From Bradyrhizobium sp. Ghvi (GTDB lineage Bacteria; Pseudomonadota; Alphaproteobacteria; Rhizobiales; Xanthobacteraceae), in the NCBI RefSeq assembly GCF_900115265.1, contig NZ_FOVU01000003.1:124001-188000 (forward strand): a stretch of 64,000 nucleotides of DNA, read 5' to 3'. Each line of letters opens with the position of its first letter. Position 1 is the stretch's first letter. The notes beneath the pieces were generated by a model that had not been told where the DNA came from, did not search any database, and saw only the letters and a program-made list of their open reading frames with translations. Positions 36,983-45,963 of the stretch are shown piece by piece. Made by a program: the position numbers and the translations under genes.

Positions 36983-37969
36983 TCAGTTCTTGTAAATCTG
37001 ATCGAAGGTGCCGCCGTCGGCAAAGTGTTCCTTCTGCGCCCTGGTCCAACCACCGAAAACGTCGTCGATCGTGAAGAGTTCGACCTTGGCAAAGGCATTT
37101 TCGTACTTCCTGGCCATCTCGGCATCGCGCGGACGGTAGAAGTTGCGCGCGGCGATCTCCTGACCTTCCTTCGTGTACCAATATTGCAGATAGGCATCGG
37201 CGGCGCTGCGCGTGCCCTTCTTGTCGGCGACCTTGTCGACCAGGGCCACCGGCGGCTCGGCCAGGATTGACTGCGGCGGCGCCACGATCTCGAACTTCTG
37301 CGCGCCAAACTCCTTCAGGGCGAGAAACGCCTCGTTCTCCCAGGCCAGCAGCACGTCGCCGACACCGCGTTCGACGAAGGTCACGGTGGCCCCGCGCGCG
37401 CCGGTGTCGAGCACCGGGACCTGCTGATACAGCTTGCCGATGAACTCCTTGGCCTTGTCGGCGGAGCCGTATTTCTTCTGCGCAAAGCCCCAGGCGGCAA
37501 GATAATTCCAGCGCGCGCCGCCCGAGGTCTTCGGGTTCGGCGTGATCACGGCGACGCCAGGCTTGACCAGGTCGTCCCAATCCTTGATGCCTTTGGGATT
37601 GCCCTTGCGCACCAGGAACACGATGGTCGAGGTGTAGGGCGAGGAATTTTGCGGCAGCCGCTTCTGCCAGTCGGCCGCAATGAGACCTTTGGCGGCGATG
37701 GCATCGACGTCATAGGCAAGTGCGAGCGTCACCACATCGGCCTGCAGTCCGTCGATCACAGCGCGCGCCTGCGAGCCGCTGCCGCCGTGCGACTGCTTGA
37801 TCTCGACGCTCTTGCCGGTCTCCTTCTGATAGGCGGTCGCGAACGCCTTGTTGAACTCGACATAAAGCTCGCGCGTCGGATCGTACGACACGTTCAAAAG
37901 ATTGATGTCAGCGGCGAGAGCCGAGCTTGCCCAAAGCAGTCCTGCAACGAGCGGAACGATACGGCGCAT
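36983..37969 (-). CDS. cysP: Sulfate-binding periplasmic protein
   Basis: Secreted solute-binding protein of 328 residues for the CysTWA importer. A signal peptide covers about 1-20 (LLWASSALA). The mature part begins [20 protein letters not shown], the sulfate-binding signature, and includes [13 protein letters not shown] and the [14 protein letters not shown] block. GGAGATGGACCTG lies before the ATG at 37969; two in-frame ATGs upstream lack good spacing. The family does not separate CysP from Sbp well. Confidence 0.94.
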   Translation of the reverse strand: MRRIVPLVAGLLWASSALAADINLLNVSYDPTRELYVEFNKAFATAYQKETGKSVEIKQSHGGSGSQARAVIDGLQADVVTLALAYDVDAIAAKGLIAADWQKRLPQNSSPYTSTIVFLVRKGNPKGIKDWDDLVKPGVAVITPNPKTSGGARWNYLAAWGFAQKKYGSADKAKEFIGKLYQQVPVLDTGARGATVTFVERGVGDVLLAWENEAFLALKEFGAQKFEIVAPPQSILAEPPVALVDKVADKKGTRSAADAYLQYWYTKEGQEIAARNFYRPRDAEMARKYENAFAKVELFTIDDVFGGWTRAQKEHFADGGTFDQIYKN

Positions 37970-38096
37970 CAGGTCCATCTCCATTCACTTCGACGACGCC
38001 GATGTCGACGAAGGCATGCAGGCGAAACTCGTGGCGAAACGCTCTCAAGTCAACGGAACCGGATTTTCTTGTTCGCCAGCTCGCAGCGCGACTGTA

Positions 38097-38822
38097 CTAC
38101 GAACTCTTCATCGTGTGGATGCCGCATTCTGTCTTGGCGCGGCCACGCCAGCGACCCGCGCGCTCGTCCTCGCCTTCGGCCGTTCTGCTGGTGCAAGGCA
38201 TACACCCGACCGAGCGAAAACCGGACGCCGCGAGCGGATGGCGCGGCAATTTGGCGCGGACGAAAATCGCCTCGAGTTCCTCGCGAGAGACATTCGCAAA
38301 CGGGTTGAACTTCAACCGCGCGCCGTCGTCCTCGACCACAGGAATATCGGCACGCGCATTGCCCTGAAAACGCTTGCGTCCGTTGAGCCAGGCCGAGAAC
38401 GGTTTCAGCGCACGCGTGAGCGGCTCGACCTTGCGGATACGGCAGCAGGCATCGGGATCGGAGAACCAGAGGTCGCGCTCGGGATCTTCGCGCGACAACG
38501 TCTCTTCCGCCGGCTTGATCGAGCGGACGTCCTTCAGACCCAGCGTAGCTACAAGCGTATCGCGATAGGCCAGAGTCTCCTCGAACAGCCAGCCGGTGTC
38601 GAGGAAGATCACGGGGATCGCCGGATCGACGTCCGCCATGACCTTCAGCAACGTCGCCGATTCCGTACCGAAGGACGACACCAGCGCGAGCTTGTCACGA
38701 CCGACCGCCTTCAGCGCAGCAGCGATGACCTCGGCGGGCGAGGCATCGCGCAAGCTCCGGTCGAGCTCTGCCGCCGAAGGCAGCGGGGTAGCGGACGAGA
38801 CCTGGGGCGCGATGGCGTTCAC
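38097..38822 (-). CDS. cysH: Adenylyl-sulfate (APS) reductase of the CysH family
   Basis: Cytoplasmic reductase of 241 residues that converts activated sulfate to sulfite using thioredoxin. The PP-loop region LALVSSFGTESATLLKV is clear, as is the C-terminal ECGIHT cysteine (C233). It also has the CC...CxxC set (C126, C127, C207, C210) that binds a 4Fe-4S cluster in APS-using enzymes and is missing from PAPS-using ones. GTG start; the GTGA junction overlaps the upstream gene by four bases. The 127 bases to cysP hold no gene. Confidence 0.94.
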   Translation of the reverse strand: MNAIAPQVSSATPLPSAAELDRSLRDASPAEVIAAALKAVGRDKLALVSSFGTESATLLKVMADVDPAIPVIFLDTGWLFEETLAYRDTLVATLGLKDVRSIKPAEETLSREDPERDLWFSDPDACCRIRKVEPLTRALKPFSAWLNGRKRFQGNARADIPVVEDDGARLKFNPFANVSREELEAIFVRAKLPRHPLAASGFRSVGCMPCTSRTAEGEDERAGRWRGRAKTECGIHTMKSS

Positions 38823-39334
38823 GTGCCGACACCTTCCGAATGACGCAGCTGCATGCGCCGGTGCAGCGCCGTGATGCGGCCGTCGCCGGTCGGCTGGTAG
38901 AACACCGAATAGCGTTTTGCCGTCTGCATGAAGGCTTCCGCATCGGCCTGCTTCTTGACCTCGAAGGAATCGAAGCCGGCGCGCAGCATGAACACGAACT
39001 GGTCGCGCAGGATCTGGCCGGTCGCGCGCAGCTCGCCGCGATAATTGTAACGCTCGCGCAGCAGCCGCGCCTGGCTGTAAGCGCGTCCGTCGCGGAAAGT
39101 CGGGAACACCAGCGCGACAGCGGCGACCTTGCCGAGATACGGCACGACTTCGTCGATGTCGCGGTTGTTCGGCCAGATCACGCCGACCTTGCCGGGGCGC
39201 TTGAGCAGCGCATCCGCCTCGGCAATGAAGCGCTCGGCCGGCACCAGGATGTCGCCGCCCTCGGGCAGCGGCGTGTCGACGGCAAGCTTGACGTAGCCGT
39301 CGTCGACGATTTTTCCACCGTTAACGAGTGGCAT
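38819..39334 (-). CDS. DUF934 family protein of the sulfite reduction operon
   Basis: A 171-residue protein starting MPLVNGGKIVDDGYVKLAVD, with VALVFPTFRDGRAYSQARLLRERYNYRGELRATG, typical of DUF934. These small proteins are nearly always encoded next to cysI and cysH and are thought to assist sulfite reduction. The biochemical role is unsettled. It overlaps cysI by 14 bases upstream and cysH by 4 downstream, so the three are translationally coupled. Confidence 0.92.
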   Translation of the reverse strand: MPLVNGGKIVDDGYVKLAVDTPLPEGGDILVPAERFIAEADALLKRPGKVGVIWPNNRDIDEVVPYLGKVAAVALVFPTFRDGRAYSQARLLRERYNYRGELRATGQILRDQFVFMLRAGFDSFEVKKQADAEAFMQTAKRYSVFYQPTGDGRITALHRRMQLRHSEGVGT

Positions 39335-40976
39335 AGACGCGCTCCTTGAAGGGTTCGACGCCGAGGCGCTTCACGGTATCCATGAACAGCTCTTCGGGCC
39401 GCTCGCGCAGCGCGAGATAGGCTTCCACGACGTCTTCGATGACGTCGGCAACTTCGTCGAACTTGACACCGGGGCCGATCAGGGTGCCGAGCGCAGCGCC
39501 CTCGTCGGCGCGGCCGCCGATGGTGATCTGATAGACCTCCTCGCCGTTCTTCTCGACGCCGAGAATGCCGATATGGCCGACATGGTGGTGGCCGCAGGCA
39601 TTGATGCAGCCGGAGATGTTGATGTGGAGCCGGCCGATCAGGTTGGCGAGCTCGTGGTTGGCGAAGCGCCGCGACAGCTCCTGTGCGATCGGGATCGAGC
39701 GTGCATTCGCCAGCGAACAATAGTCCAGGCCCGGGCAGGCGATGATGTCGGTGATCAGATTGACGTTGGGCGTCGCCAATCCAAGCTTATCGAGCGCCTT
39801 CCACAGCGCCGGCAGGTCGCGCTTGGCGACATGCGGCAGCGCCAGGTTCTGCTCATGGCCGACGCGGATCTCACCGAAGGAGTAGATGTCGGCGAGATCA
39901 GCCAGCGCATCCATCTGCTCGGCCGTGGCATCGCCCGGAGGCTTGCCGATCGGCTTCAGCGAGATGGTGACGATGGAATAGCCCTGCACCTTGTGCGGGG
40001 CCACCGAGTTCTTCCGCCACGCCTCGAAGTCAGGGTCGGCCGCGGCCTGGCGCAGCTCGTCGGGCATGTGCGGCAGCTTCTCGTAGGCGGGATAGGTGAA
40101 GCGCGAGCGGATGTCCTCGATCACCTCGTCGTCGATCTGGAGCGAGGAGTTGCGGATGTGCTGCCACTCCTCCTCGACCTCGCGCGAGAATTTCTCGATG
40201 CCGAGCTCGTGCACCAGGATCTTGATGCGCGCCTTGTAGATGTTGTCGCGGCGGCCGTACTGATTGTAGACGCGCAGGATCGCCTCGATGTAGCTGAGGA
40301 TGTCGCGGCCATGCACGAAGTGCTTGATGGTCTTGGCGATGAACGGGGTACGGCCGAGGCCGCCGCCGACCAGCACCTCGAAGCCGGTCTCGCCCTTCTC
40401 GTTCTTGACCAGCCGCAGGCCAATGTCGTGGATCTTGATCGCGGCGCGGTCGTGGTCCGACGCGGTGATCGCGATCTTGAACTTGCGCGGCAGGAACGAG
40501 AATTCCGGATGCAGCGTGGTGTGCTGGCGGATCAGCTCCGACCAGATGCGCGGGTCCTCGATCTCGCCGGGGGCGACGCCGGCCCACTGGTCCGAGGTGA
40601 CATTGCGCATGTTGTTGCCGGAGGTCTGCATCGCATGGATGCCGACCTTGGCGAGATCTTCCAGCGCGTCGGGCAGCTCGGCGAGCTTGATCCAGTTGAA
40701 CTGGATATTCTGCCGCGTGGTGAAGTGACCATAGCCGCGATCGTATTTGCGCGCGACATGGGCCAGCGCCCGCAGCTGGTTGGTCGCCAGCGTGCCGTAG
40801 GGAATGGCAACGCGGAACATGTAGGCGTGCAGTTGCAGATAGACGCCGTTCTGGAGCCGCAGAAGCTTGAACTCGTCCTCCGTGAGCTCGCCCGAAAGGC
40901 GGCGCTTCACCTGGTCGCGGAACTCCGAAACGCGCTCGTTGACGAGCGTGCGGTCGATTTCGTCGTAAGCATACAT
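39321..40976 (-). CDS. cysI: Sulfite reductase (siroheme and 4Fe-4S, nitrite/sulfite reductase family)
   Basis: Cytoplasmic haemoprotein of 551 residues that reduces sulfite to sulfide. The siroheme/4Fe-4S ligands are the cysteines of ACPGLDYCSLA and of SGCINACGHHHVGH. The N-terminal ferredoxin-like repeat is seen around GNNMRNVTSDQWAGV. No flavin subunit is encoded next to it, so electrons may come from ferredoxin. The operon placement between siroheme synthase and cysH argues for sulfite rather than nitrite. Confidence 0.93.
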   Translation of the reverse strand: MYAYDEIDRTLVNERVSEFRDQVKRRLSGELTEDEFKLLRLQNGVYLQLHAYMFRVAIPYGTLATNQLRALAHVARKYDRGYGHFTTRQNIQFNWIKLAELPDALEDLAKVGIHAMQTSGNNMRNVTSDQWAGVAPGEIEDPRIWSELIRQHTTLHPEFSFLPRKFKIAITASDHDRAAIKIHDIGLRLVKNEKGETGFEVLVGGGLGRTPFIAKTIKHFVHGRDILSYIEAILRVYNQYGRRDNIYKARIKILVHELGIEKFSREVEEEWQHIRNSSLQIDDEVIEDIRSRFTYPAYEKLPHMPDELRQAAADPDFEAWRKNSVAPHKVQGYSIVTISLKPIGKPPGDATAEQMDALADLADIYSFGEIRVGHEQNLALPHVAKRDLPALWKALDKLGLATPNVNLITDIIACPGLDYCSLANARSIPIAQELSRRFANHELANLIGRLHINISGCINACGHHHVGHIGILGVEKNGEEVYQITIGGRADEGAALGTLIGPGVKFDEVADVIEDVVEAYLALRERPEELFMDTVKRLGVEPFKERVYATR

Positions 40977-40987
40977 AAGAGAGCGCC

Positions 40988-41305
40988 TTAAACCTGGGCC
41001 GGCTGTCCGATGGTCACGCCGGTGCGGCGGATCTGTTCGCGCAGATTGCCGGGTTCGACCTTGCCGTCGTCGCCGACCTGCACCGGGGCGATATAGGCAC
41101 CCACGGCGCCGACGTCATCAGCCACGGATTCCGCGAGCAGCGCCTTGGCCTCGTCGGAGTTGCGCACGATGACGGCTTCCGAGAGGTCGGCGGACCAGCT
41201 CTTGGCGGCGGTGCGATACACCACGATGCCGTCCCAGGTGCGGTTGGCGGTCACCACCGAGGGGCCGGCGATCTTGATCTTCTTCTGTTCAAGCGGGGAG
41301 GTCAT
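40988..41305 (-). CDS. DUF2849 family protein
   Basis: A 105-residue protein containing GPSVVTANRTWDGIVVYRT and AVIVRNSDEAKALLAES, matching DUF2849. It overlaps cysG by four bases and lies 11 bases before cysI. It is a conserved small member of alphaproteobacterial cys operons with unknown role; by position it should assist siroheme insertion or sulfite reductase assembly, which is inference only. Confidence 0.9.
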   Translation of the reverse strand: MTSPLEQKKIKIAGPSVVTANRTWDGIVVYRTAAKSWSADLSEAVIVRNSDEAKALLAESVADDVGAVGAYIAPVQVGDDGKVEPGNLREQIRRTGVTIGQPAQV

Positions 41306-42738
41306 TCGGCTGCATCCAATAGGTCAGAGATGATTTGGGCTGAGTTTTTCTTCAGGGTTTGGCGACGAAGCGTGCCGGCATGCCGGACCACGTCGCCGAT
41401 GATGAGAATGGCGGGACCGCCATCGATCCGCCGCACGAGCTCGGGCAGGTCGCGCAACGTACCGATCGCGCTCTGCGCATCGGGCCGCGTCACGCGGGCG
41501 AACACGCCGACCGGCGTCTCAGGGGAGCGGCCGGCCGCAAACAGGCCGGCGCGCACGGACGGTGCCGCGGTCATGCCCATGTAAACGACGACGGTCATCC
41601 TTGTGTCGGTCAAGGTCGACCAATCCACCGCTTCGGCATCGCGCGCCTTATGCGCTGTGAGGAAGGTGATCCGGGTTGCTTCGTGACGATAGGTGAGTGG
41701 CACCTCGAAATCGGCGGCGCCGCCGAGTCCTGCGGTGATGCCTGGAATGACCGAATACGCGATCTCGGCCGCGCGCAGCGCTTCGACCTCTTCGCCGCCG
41801 CGGCCGAACACGAAGGGATCGCCGCCCTTCAGCCGCACCACGCGCTGGCCCGATCGCGCGGCCTCGATCATGCGTTTGTTGATGGCGTCCTGGCCGATGC
41901 CGGGCTTGCCGACACGACGGCCGACCGCAACGCGCGTGGTATCGCGGCGGATGCGGTCGAGAATCTCGGGCGAGACCAGCTCGTCGTGGAAGACGATGTC
42001 GGCGTCCTGCAAGGCGCGCAACGCCTTGATGGTGAGAAGGTCGGGATCGCCGGGGCCGGCACCGACCAGCGCGACCGAGCCTTCCGGCTTGTCGGCGCGC
42101 GCGAACGCGGAGGGATCGGAGATCGCCTTGAGCGATGCATCCGCTTCGGCCTTGCGGCCGGCGAGCACGGCGGTGCCGATCGGGCCGTCGATGACGCGCT
42201 CCCAGAAGCGGCGGCGCAGTGGAAACTCGGCGATGCGCTCGTTGACGGATTTGCGGAAGCTGCCGATGAACTCGGCGAGGTCGCCGATGCGCGCCGGCAG
42301 CAGCGCCTCGATCTTCTCGCGCACGCGCCGCGCCACCACCGGCGATGTGCCACCCGTGCCGACCGCGACCACGACATCGCCGCGGTCGACGATGGCCGGG
42401 AAGATGAAGCTGGAATGTTCGAGATCGTCCATGACGTTGACGGGCAGACCGAGCGACTTCGCCCGCGCCGACATGGCGATGCCGACGTCGCCCGCTCCCG
42501 CGCAGACGACGGCAATGACGCCAGAGAGATCAGCGGTCAGCGGATCATCCGTCGCGATCTCGACACGCGCGGCGTCCTCGGCGCTGAGGCCCAGTTCATG
42601 ATCGCGGTCGATCGCATGCACGCGAACGCGCGCTCCGGCAGCCGCGAGCACGCGCAATTTTGCGCGCAGCAGCTCGCCCGCGCCGATGAGGACCACCGGA
42701 CCGGTCTTGAGATCGAGAAACACCGGCAGGAACCGCAT
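41302..42738 (-). CDS. cysG: Siroheme synthase (multifunctional)
   Basis: A 478-residue fused enzyme that makes siroheme from uroporphyrinogen III. The N-terminal precorrin-2 dehydrogenase/ferrochelatase domain (1-210) contains VVLIGAGELLRAKLRVL. The C-terminal uroporphyrinogen methyltransferase (220-478) contains VALVGAGPGDPDLLTIKALR and RLKGGDPFVFGRGGEE. The product is the cofactor of the sulfite reductase encoded two genes downstream. It is the first gene of the minus-strand cys operon. Confidence 0.95.
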   Translation of the reverse strand: MRFLPVFLDLKTGPVVLIGAGELLRAKLRVLAAAGARVRVHAIDRDHELGLSAEDAARVEIATDDPLTADLSGVIAVVCAGAGDVGIAMSARAKSLGLPVNVMDDLEHSSFIFPAIVDRGDVVVAVGTGGTSPVVARRVREKIEALLPARIGDLAEFIGSFRKSVNERIAEFPLRRRFWERVIDGPIGTAVLAGRKAEADASLKAISDPSAFARADKPEGSVALVGAGPGDPDLLTIKALRALQDADIVFHDELVSPEILDRIRRDTTRVAVGRRVGKPGIGQDAINKRMIEAARSGQRVVRLKGGDPFVFGRGGEEVEALRAAEIAYSVIPGITAGLGGAADFEVPLTYRHEATRITFLTAHKARDAEAVDWSTLTDTRMTVVVYMGMTAAPSVRAGLFAAGRSPETPVGVFARVTRPDAQSAIGTLRDLPELVRRIDGGPAILIIGDVVRHAGTLRRQTLKKNSAQIISDLLDAAE

Positions 42739-42880
42739 GCGATACTCGCTTCCCCCAATTCAGGGTTGACTGGAATTATTTTCTATATATGTGTCGTTTC
42801 GAGCGCGCAAAGAGAAAATTTTTTCTTCTCTTCCGCACTGCAACTATAGAATTTTCGCCTCCAAACGCAAAGTGGCAGAG
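42739..42880. promoter_or_regulatory. Divergent cys promoter and operator region
   Basis: This 142-base AT-rich gap separates cysG and cysD. Minus-strand TATAGAAAATAATTC (42770-42784) and plus-strand TATAGAATTTTC (about 42846) form inverted half sites flanking AGAGAAAATTTTTTCTTCTCT (about 42812-42832). On the minus strand TATATAG is a possible -10 for cysG; on the plus strand CTATAG is a possible -10 for cysD. The symmetry suggests one regulator controls both operons, but no regulator gene is adjacent. Confidence 0.5.
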
Positions 42881-43777
42881 ATGCATCTTCTCAAGGACGA
42901 TTCCGCAGATGTCGGAGTGAGCAGCCCGGCCCCCATCGGACGCTCGGGCTCGCAAGAATTTTCTGCCGACGTTGCGCCCAGCATGGACCATCTCGACCAG
43001 CTCGAGGCGCAGAGCATCTACATCTTCCGCGAGGCCTTTGCCCGGTTGAAGAAGATTGCGCTGCTGTGGTCGCTCGGCAAGGACTCCAACGTCATGATCT
43101 GGCTGGCGCGGAAAGCGTTCTTCGGCCGCATGCCGTTTCCGGCCCTGCATGTCGACACCGGCAAGAAGTTTCCGGAGATGTATCGCTTCCGCGACCATTA
43201 CGGAAAGGAATGGGATCTCGATCTGCGCGTCGAACCTTGCCCACCCATCGATGCCGTCGACCCGACGCTGCCGCCGGCCGCCCGTTCCGCTGCGCGCAAG
43301 ACCGAAGGCCTGAAGATGGCGCTGGCCAAATACGGCTTTGACGGCCTGATCGCCGGTATCCGCCGCGACGAGGAAGCTACCCGCGCCAAGGAGCGCGTAT
43401 TCTCGCCGCGCGGTCTTGAAGGCAATTGGGACGTGCGCGACCAGCCGCCGGAGTTCTGGGATCATTTCAACGCCTCGCCGCCGCAAGGCGCGCATTTGCG
43501 CATCCATCCGATCCTGCATTGGACCGAGGCCGATATCTGGGCCTACACCAAGCGCGAGAACATCCCGATCATCCCGCTGTATCTCGCCAAGAACGGTAAA
43601 CGCTACCGCTCGTTGGGTGATCAGGACATCACCAACCCCGTGAATTCGAATGCGTCGACCATCGACGAGATCCTGATCGAGCTCGAGCAGACCAAGGTGC
43701 CGGAGCGCGCCGGCCGCGCGCTCGACCACGAGACCGAAGACGCTTTCGAGCGCCTGCGCGTCGCCGGCTATCTCTGA
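42881..43777 (+). CDS. cysD: Sulfate adenylyltransferase subunit 2
   Basis: Cytoplasmic ATP sulfurylase subunit of 298 residues that makes APS from ATP and sulfate with CysN. The PP-loop reads LLWSLGKDSNVMIWLARKAF and is followed by PALHVDTGKKFPEMYRFRD. GIRRDEEATRAKERVFS is also typical. The start is ATG 42881 after GGCAGAG; ATG 42983 would give a protein starting like E. coli CysD (MDHLDQLEAQ). It lies 22 bases before cysNC. Confidence 0.95.
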   Translation: MHLLKDDSADVGVSSPAPIGRSGSQEFSADVAPSMDHLDQLEAQSIYIFREAFARLKKIALLWSLGKDSNVMIWLARKAFFGRMPFPALHVDTGKKFPEMYRFRDHYGKEWDLDLRVEPCPPIDAVDPTLPPAARSAARKTEGLKMALAKYGFDGLIAGIRRDEEATRAKERVFSPRGLEGNWDVRDQPPEFWDHFNASPPQGAHLRIHPILHWTEADIWAYTKRENIPIIPLYLAKNGKRYRSLGDQDITNPVNSNASTIDEILIELEQTKVPERAGRALDHETEDAFERLRVAGYL

Positions 43778-43799
43778 TCCCTGAAGGACGCACGCGGCC

Positions 43800-45716
43800 A
43801 TGAACATGCTCGTCACGCCCACCTCGCCCGCCACGCCGAACGGCACCACCCGTCCGCAGGTTCGCATCGTCATCGTCGGCCATGTCGACCATGGCAAGTC
43901 GACGCTGGTCGGCCGCCTCCTGCACGAGACCGGCAGCCTGCCCGAGGGCAAGCTCGATATGCTGAAGGCCGTCAGCGCGCGGCGCGGCATGCCGTTCGAA
44001 TGGTCGTTCTTGCTCGACGCGCTGCAGACCGAGCGCGACCAGGGCATCACCATCGACACCACGCAGATCCGCTTCCGCACCAATTCGCGCGATATCGTGC
44101 TGATCGACGCGCCCGGCCACGCCGAATTCCTGCGCAACATGATCACCGGCGCCTCGCAGGCCGACGGCGCGGTGCTGATCATCGATGCGCTCGAAGGTGT
44201 GCGTGACCAGACAAGGCGACACGGCTATCTCCTGCACCTGCTCGGCGTGAAGCAGGTCGCGGTCGTCGTCAACAAGATGGACCGCGTCGACTTCAGCGCC
44301 GAGCGCTTCAAGGCGATCAGCGACGAAATCTCGGCGCATCTGAGTGGTCTTGGCGTGAAGCCGACGGCCGTGATCCCGATTTCCGCACGCGACGGCGACG
44401 GCGTCGCCGAACGTACCGACCGCATCGGCTGGTACAAGGGTCCGACCGTGGTCGAGGCGCTCGACGCCCTCGAGCCGGCCCGGCCGCTGGAAGCACTGGC
44501 ACTGCGGCTGCCAGTGCAGGCGATCTACAAGTTTGATGACCGCCGCATCGTCGCCGGCCGCATCGAGTCCGGCAGCCTGGTTGCGGGCGACGAGATCGTG
44601 ATCATGCCGGCCGGCAAGATCGCCAGGATCAAGACCGTCGAGAGCTGGCCGGTGACGCCAGTCGCAGGACGGCAGGGCGCGGGCCGTTCAGTCGGCATCA
44701 CGCTCGACCGCGAATTGTTCATCGAGCGTGGCGACATCATCGCTCACGCCAACGCTGCCCCGCGCGAGACGCGCCGCCTGCGCGCGCGAATCTTCTGGCT
44801 GCACGACAAGCCGCTCGCCAAGGGCGACCAGCTCCTGGTGCGGTCGGGGCCGAAGGAAAGCCGCGCCACCGTCGTTGCCATCGAAAAGGCCGTCGACCCC
44901 GGCGAGCTCTCGAGCAGCGAGAACAAGGCGATCGGCCGCAACCATGTCGGCGAGATCGACATCTCGCTGTCGAACCCGATTGCCACCGATCCCTATACCG
45001 AGAATCCGCGCACCGGACGCCTCGTGATCGAGGTGTCGGGACGCATCGCCGGCGGCGGCCTGGTGCTGTCGGTCGATGCCGGCCAACGTGCCGTGCCCGT
45101 CGATATCGTGCCGGTGGAATCCGCGCTGCGGCCCGACGAGCGTTCCGCGCGTTACCATCACAACGGTGCCGTGGTGTGGCTCACCGGCCTTCCCGCCTCG
45201 GGCAAGTCGACGCTGGCAAAGGCGCTGGAACGCCGGCTGTTCAGCAATGGCGGTTCGCCGATCCTGCTCGACGGCGACACGCTGCGAGCCGGGCTCAACA
45301 GCGATCTCGGCTTCACCGCCGCCGACCGCAGCGAGAACATCCGCAGGCTTGCCGAGGTCGCGACGCATCTCGCCCGCAACGGCCATATCGCGATCGTCGC
45401 GGCCGTCTCCCCGGCCCGTGAGGACCGCGCCATCGCGCGCCGCATCGCCGACACCGCGTTCCGGGAGATTCATGTCGCGACACCGGCCGAGGTCTGCGAG
45501 GAGCGCGATCCCAAGGGCCATTACAAGAAAGCACGCGCCGGCGCGCTGGCCTCGTTCACTGGCATCGGCAACGACTACGAGAAGCCCGAGGCAGCCGAGC
45601 TCGTCATCGACACGTCGAAGCGCACGGTCGCGGAGGCCGCGGACGAGATCGAGCAGATGCTGAAGTCATCCGGCGTGCTGTTCGACGAAGTCGTGGATCT
45701 CGCCGCGAATATTTGA
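43800..45716 (+). CDS. cysN: Fused sulfate adenylyltransferase GTPase subunit and APS kinase (CysN-CysC, NodQ-like)
   Basis: A 638-residue bifunctional protein. The N-terminal EF-Tu-like GTPase (1-440) has GHVDHGKST at 27-35 and NKMDRVDF, and drives APS synthesis with CysD. The C-terminal APS kinase (from about 455) has the P-loop GLPASGKST at 463-471, [15 protein letters not shown] and SENIRR, and makes PAPS. The fused form is the NodQ type used in rhizobia. Because the linked CysH is of the APS type, PAPS is probably used for sulfation. Confidence 0.95.
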   Translation: MNMLVTPTSPATPNGTTRPQVRIVIVGHVDHGKSTLVGRLLHETGSLPEGKLDMLKAVSARRGMPFEWSFLLDALQTERDQGITIDTTQIRFRTNSRDIVLIDAPGHAEFLRNMITGASQADGAVLIIDALEGVRDQTRRHGYLLHLLGVKQVAVVVNKMDRVDFSAERFKAISDEISAHLSGLGVKPTAVIPISARDGDGVAERTDRIGWYKGPTVVEALDALEPARPLEALALRLPVQAIYKFDDRRIVAGRIESGSLVAGDEIVIMPAGKIARIKTVESWPVTPVAGRQGAGRSVGITLDRELFIERGDIIAHANAAPRETRRLRARIFWLHDKPLAKGDQLLVRSGPKESRATVVAIEKAVDPGELSSSENKAIGRNHVGEIDISLSNPIATDPYTENPRTGRLVIEVSGRIAGGGLVLSVDAGQRAVPVDIVPVESALRPDERSARYHHNGAVVWLTGLPASGKSTLAKALERRLFSNGGSPILLDGDTLRAGLNSDLGFTAADRSENIRRLAEVATHLARNGHIAIVAAVSPAREDRAIARRIADTAFREIHVATPAEVCEERDPKGHYKKARAGALASFTGIGNDYEKPEAAELVIDTSKRTVAEAADEIEQMLKSSGVLFDEVVDLAANI

Positions 45717-45772
45717 GGGGCCGACTTCGCGCCACGTCACTGTGTCGTCCTGGCCATGACAAGGCCGGTAGT

Positions 45773-45811
45773 CCGTCATCCTGAGGTGCGAGCCATGCCT
45801 GCGCGCCTCAC
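45773..45811. repeat. Half copy of family D repeat
   Basis: CCGTCATCCTGAGGTGCGAGCC followed by ATGCCTGCGCGCCTCACCTC matches only the left arm of the copy at 17172. It is a remnant with no mirrored partner. Confidence 0.55.
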
Positions 45812-45963
45812 CTCCGCTTGACATTTTGACAAACCTCCGGGGGTCTTCTCAGCGCCCCGGTTTTGGGGCTAATAGGTCCCGAAAGCTGCTCCCTATGGGC
45901 GCATTTTGCTGCTGGCGGGTCAAAGGCAGCCAAAAACAGCCATTTCCAACAAGAAAGCCCATC

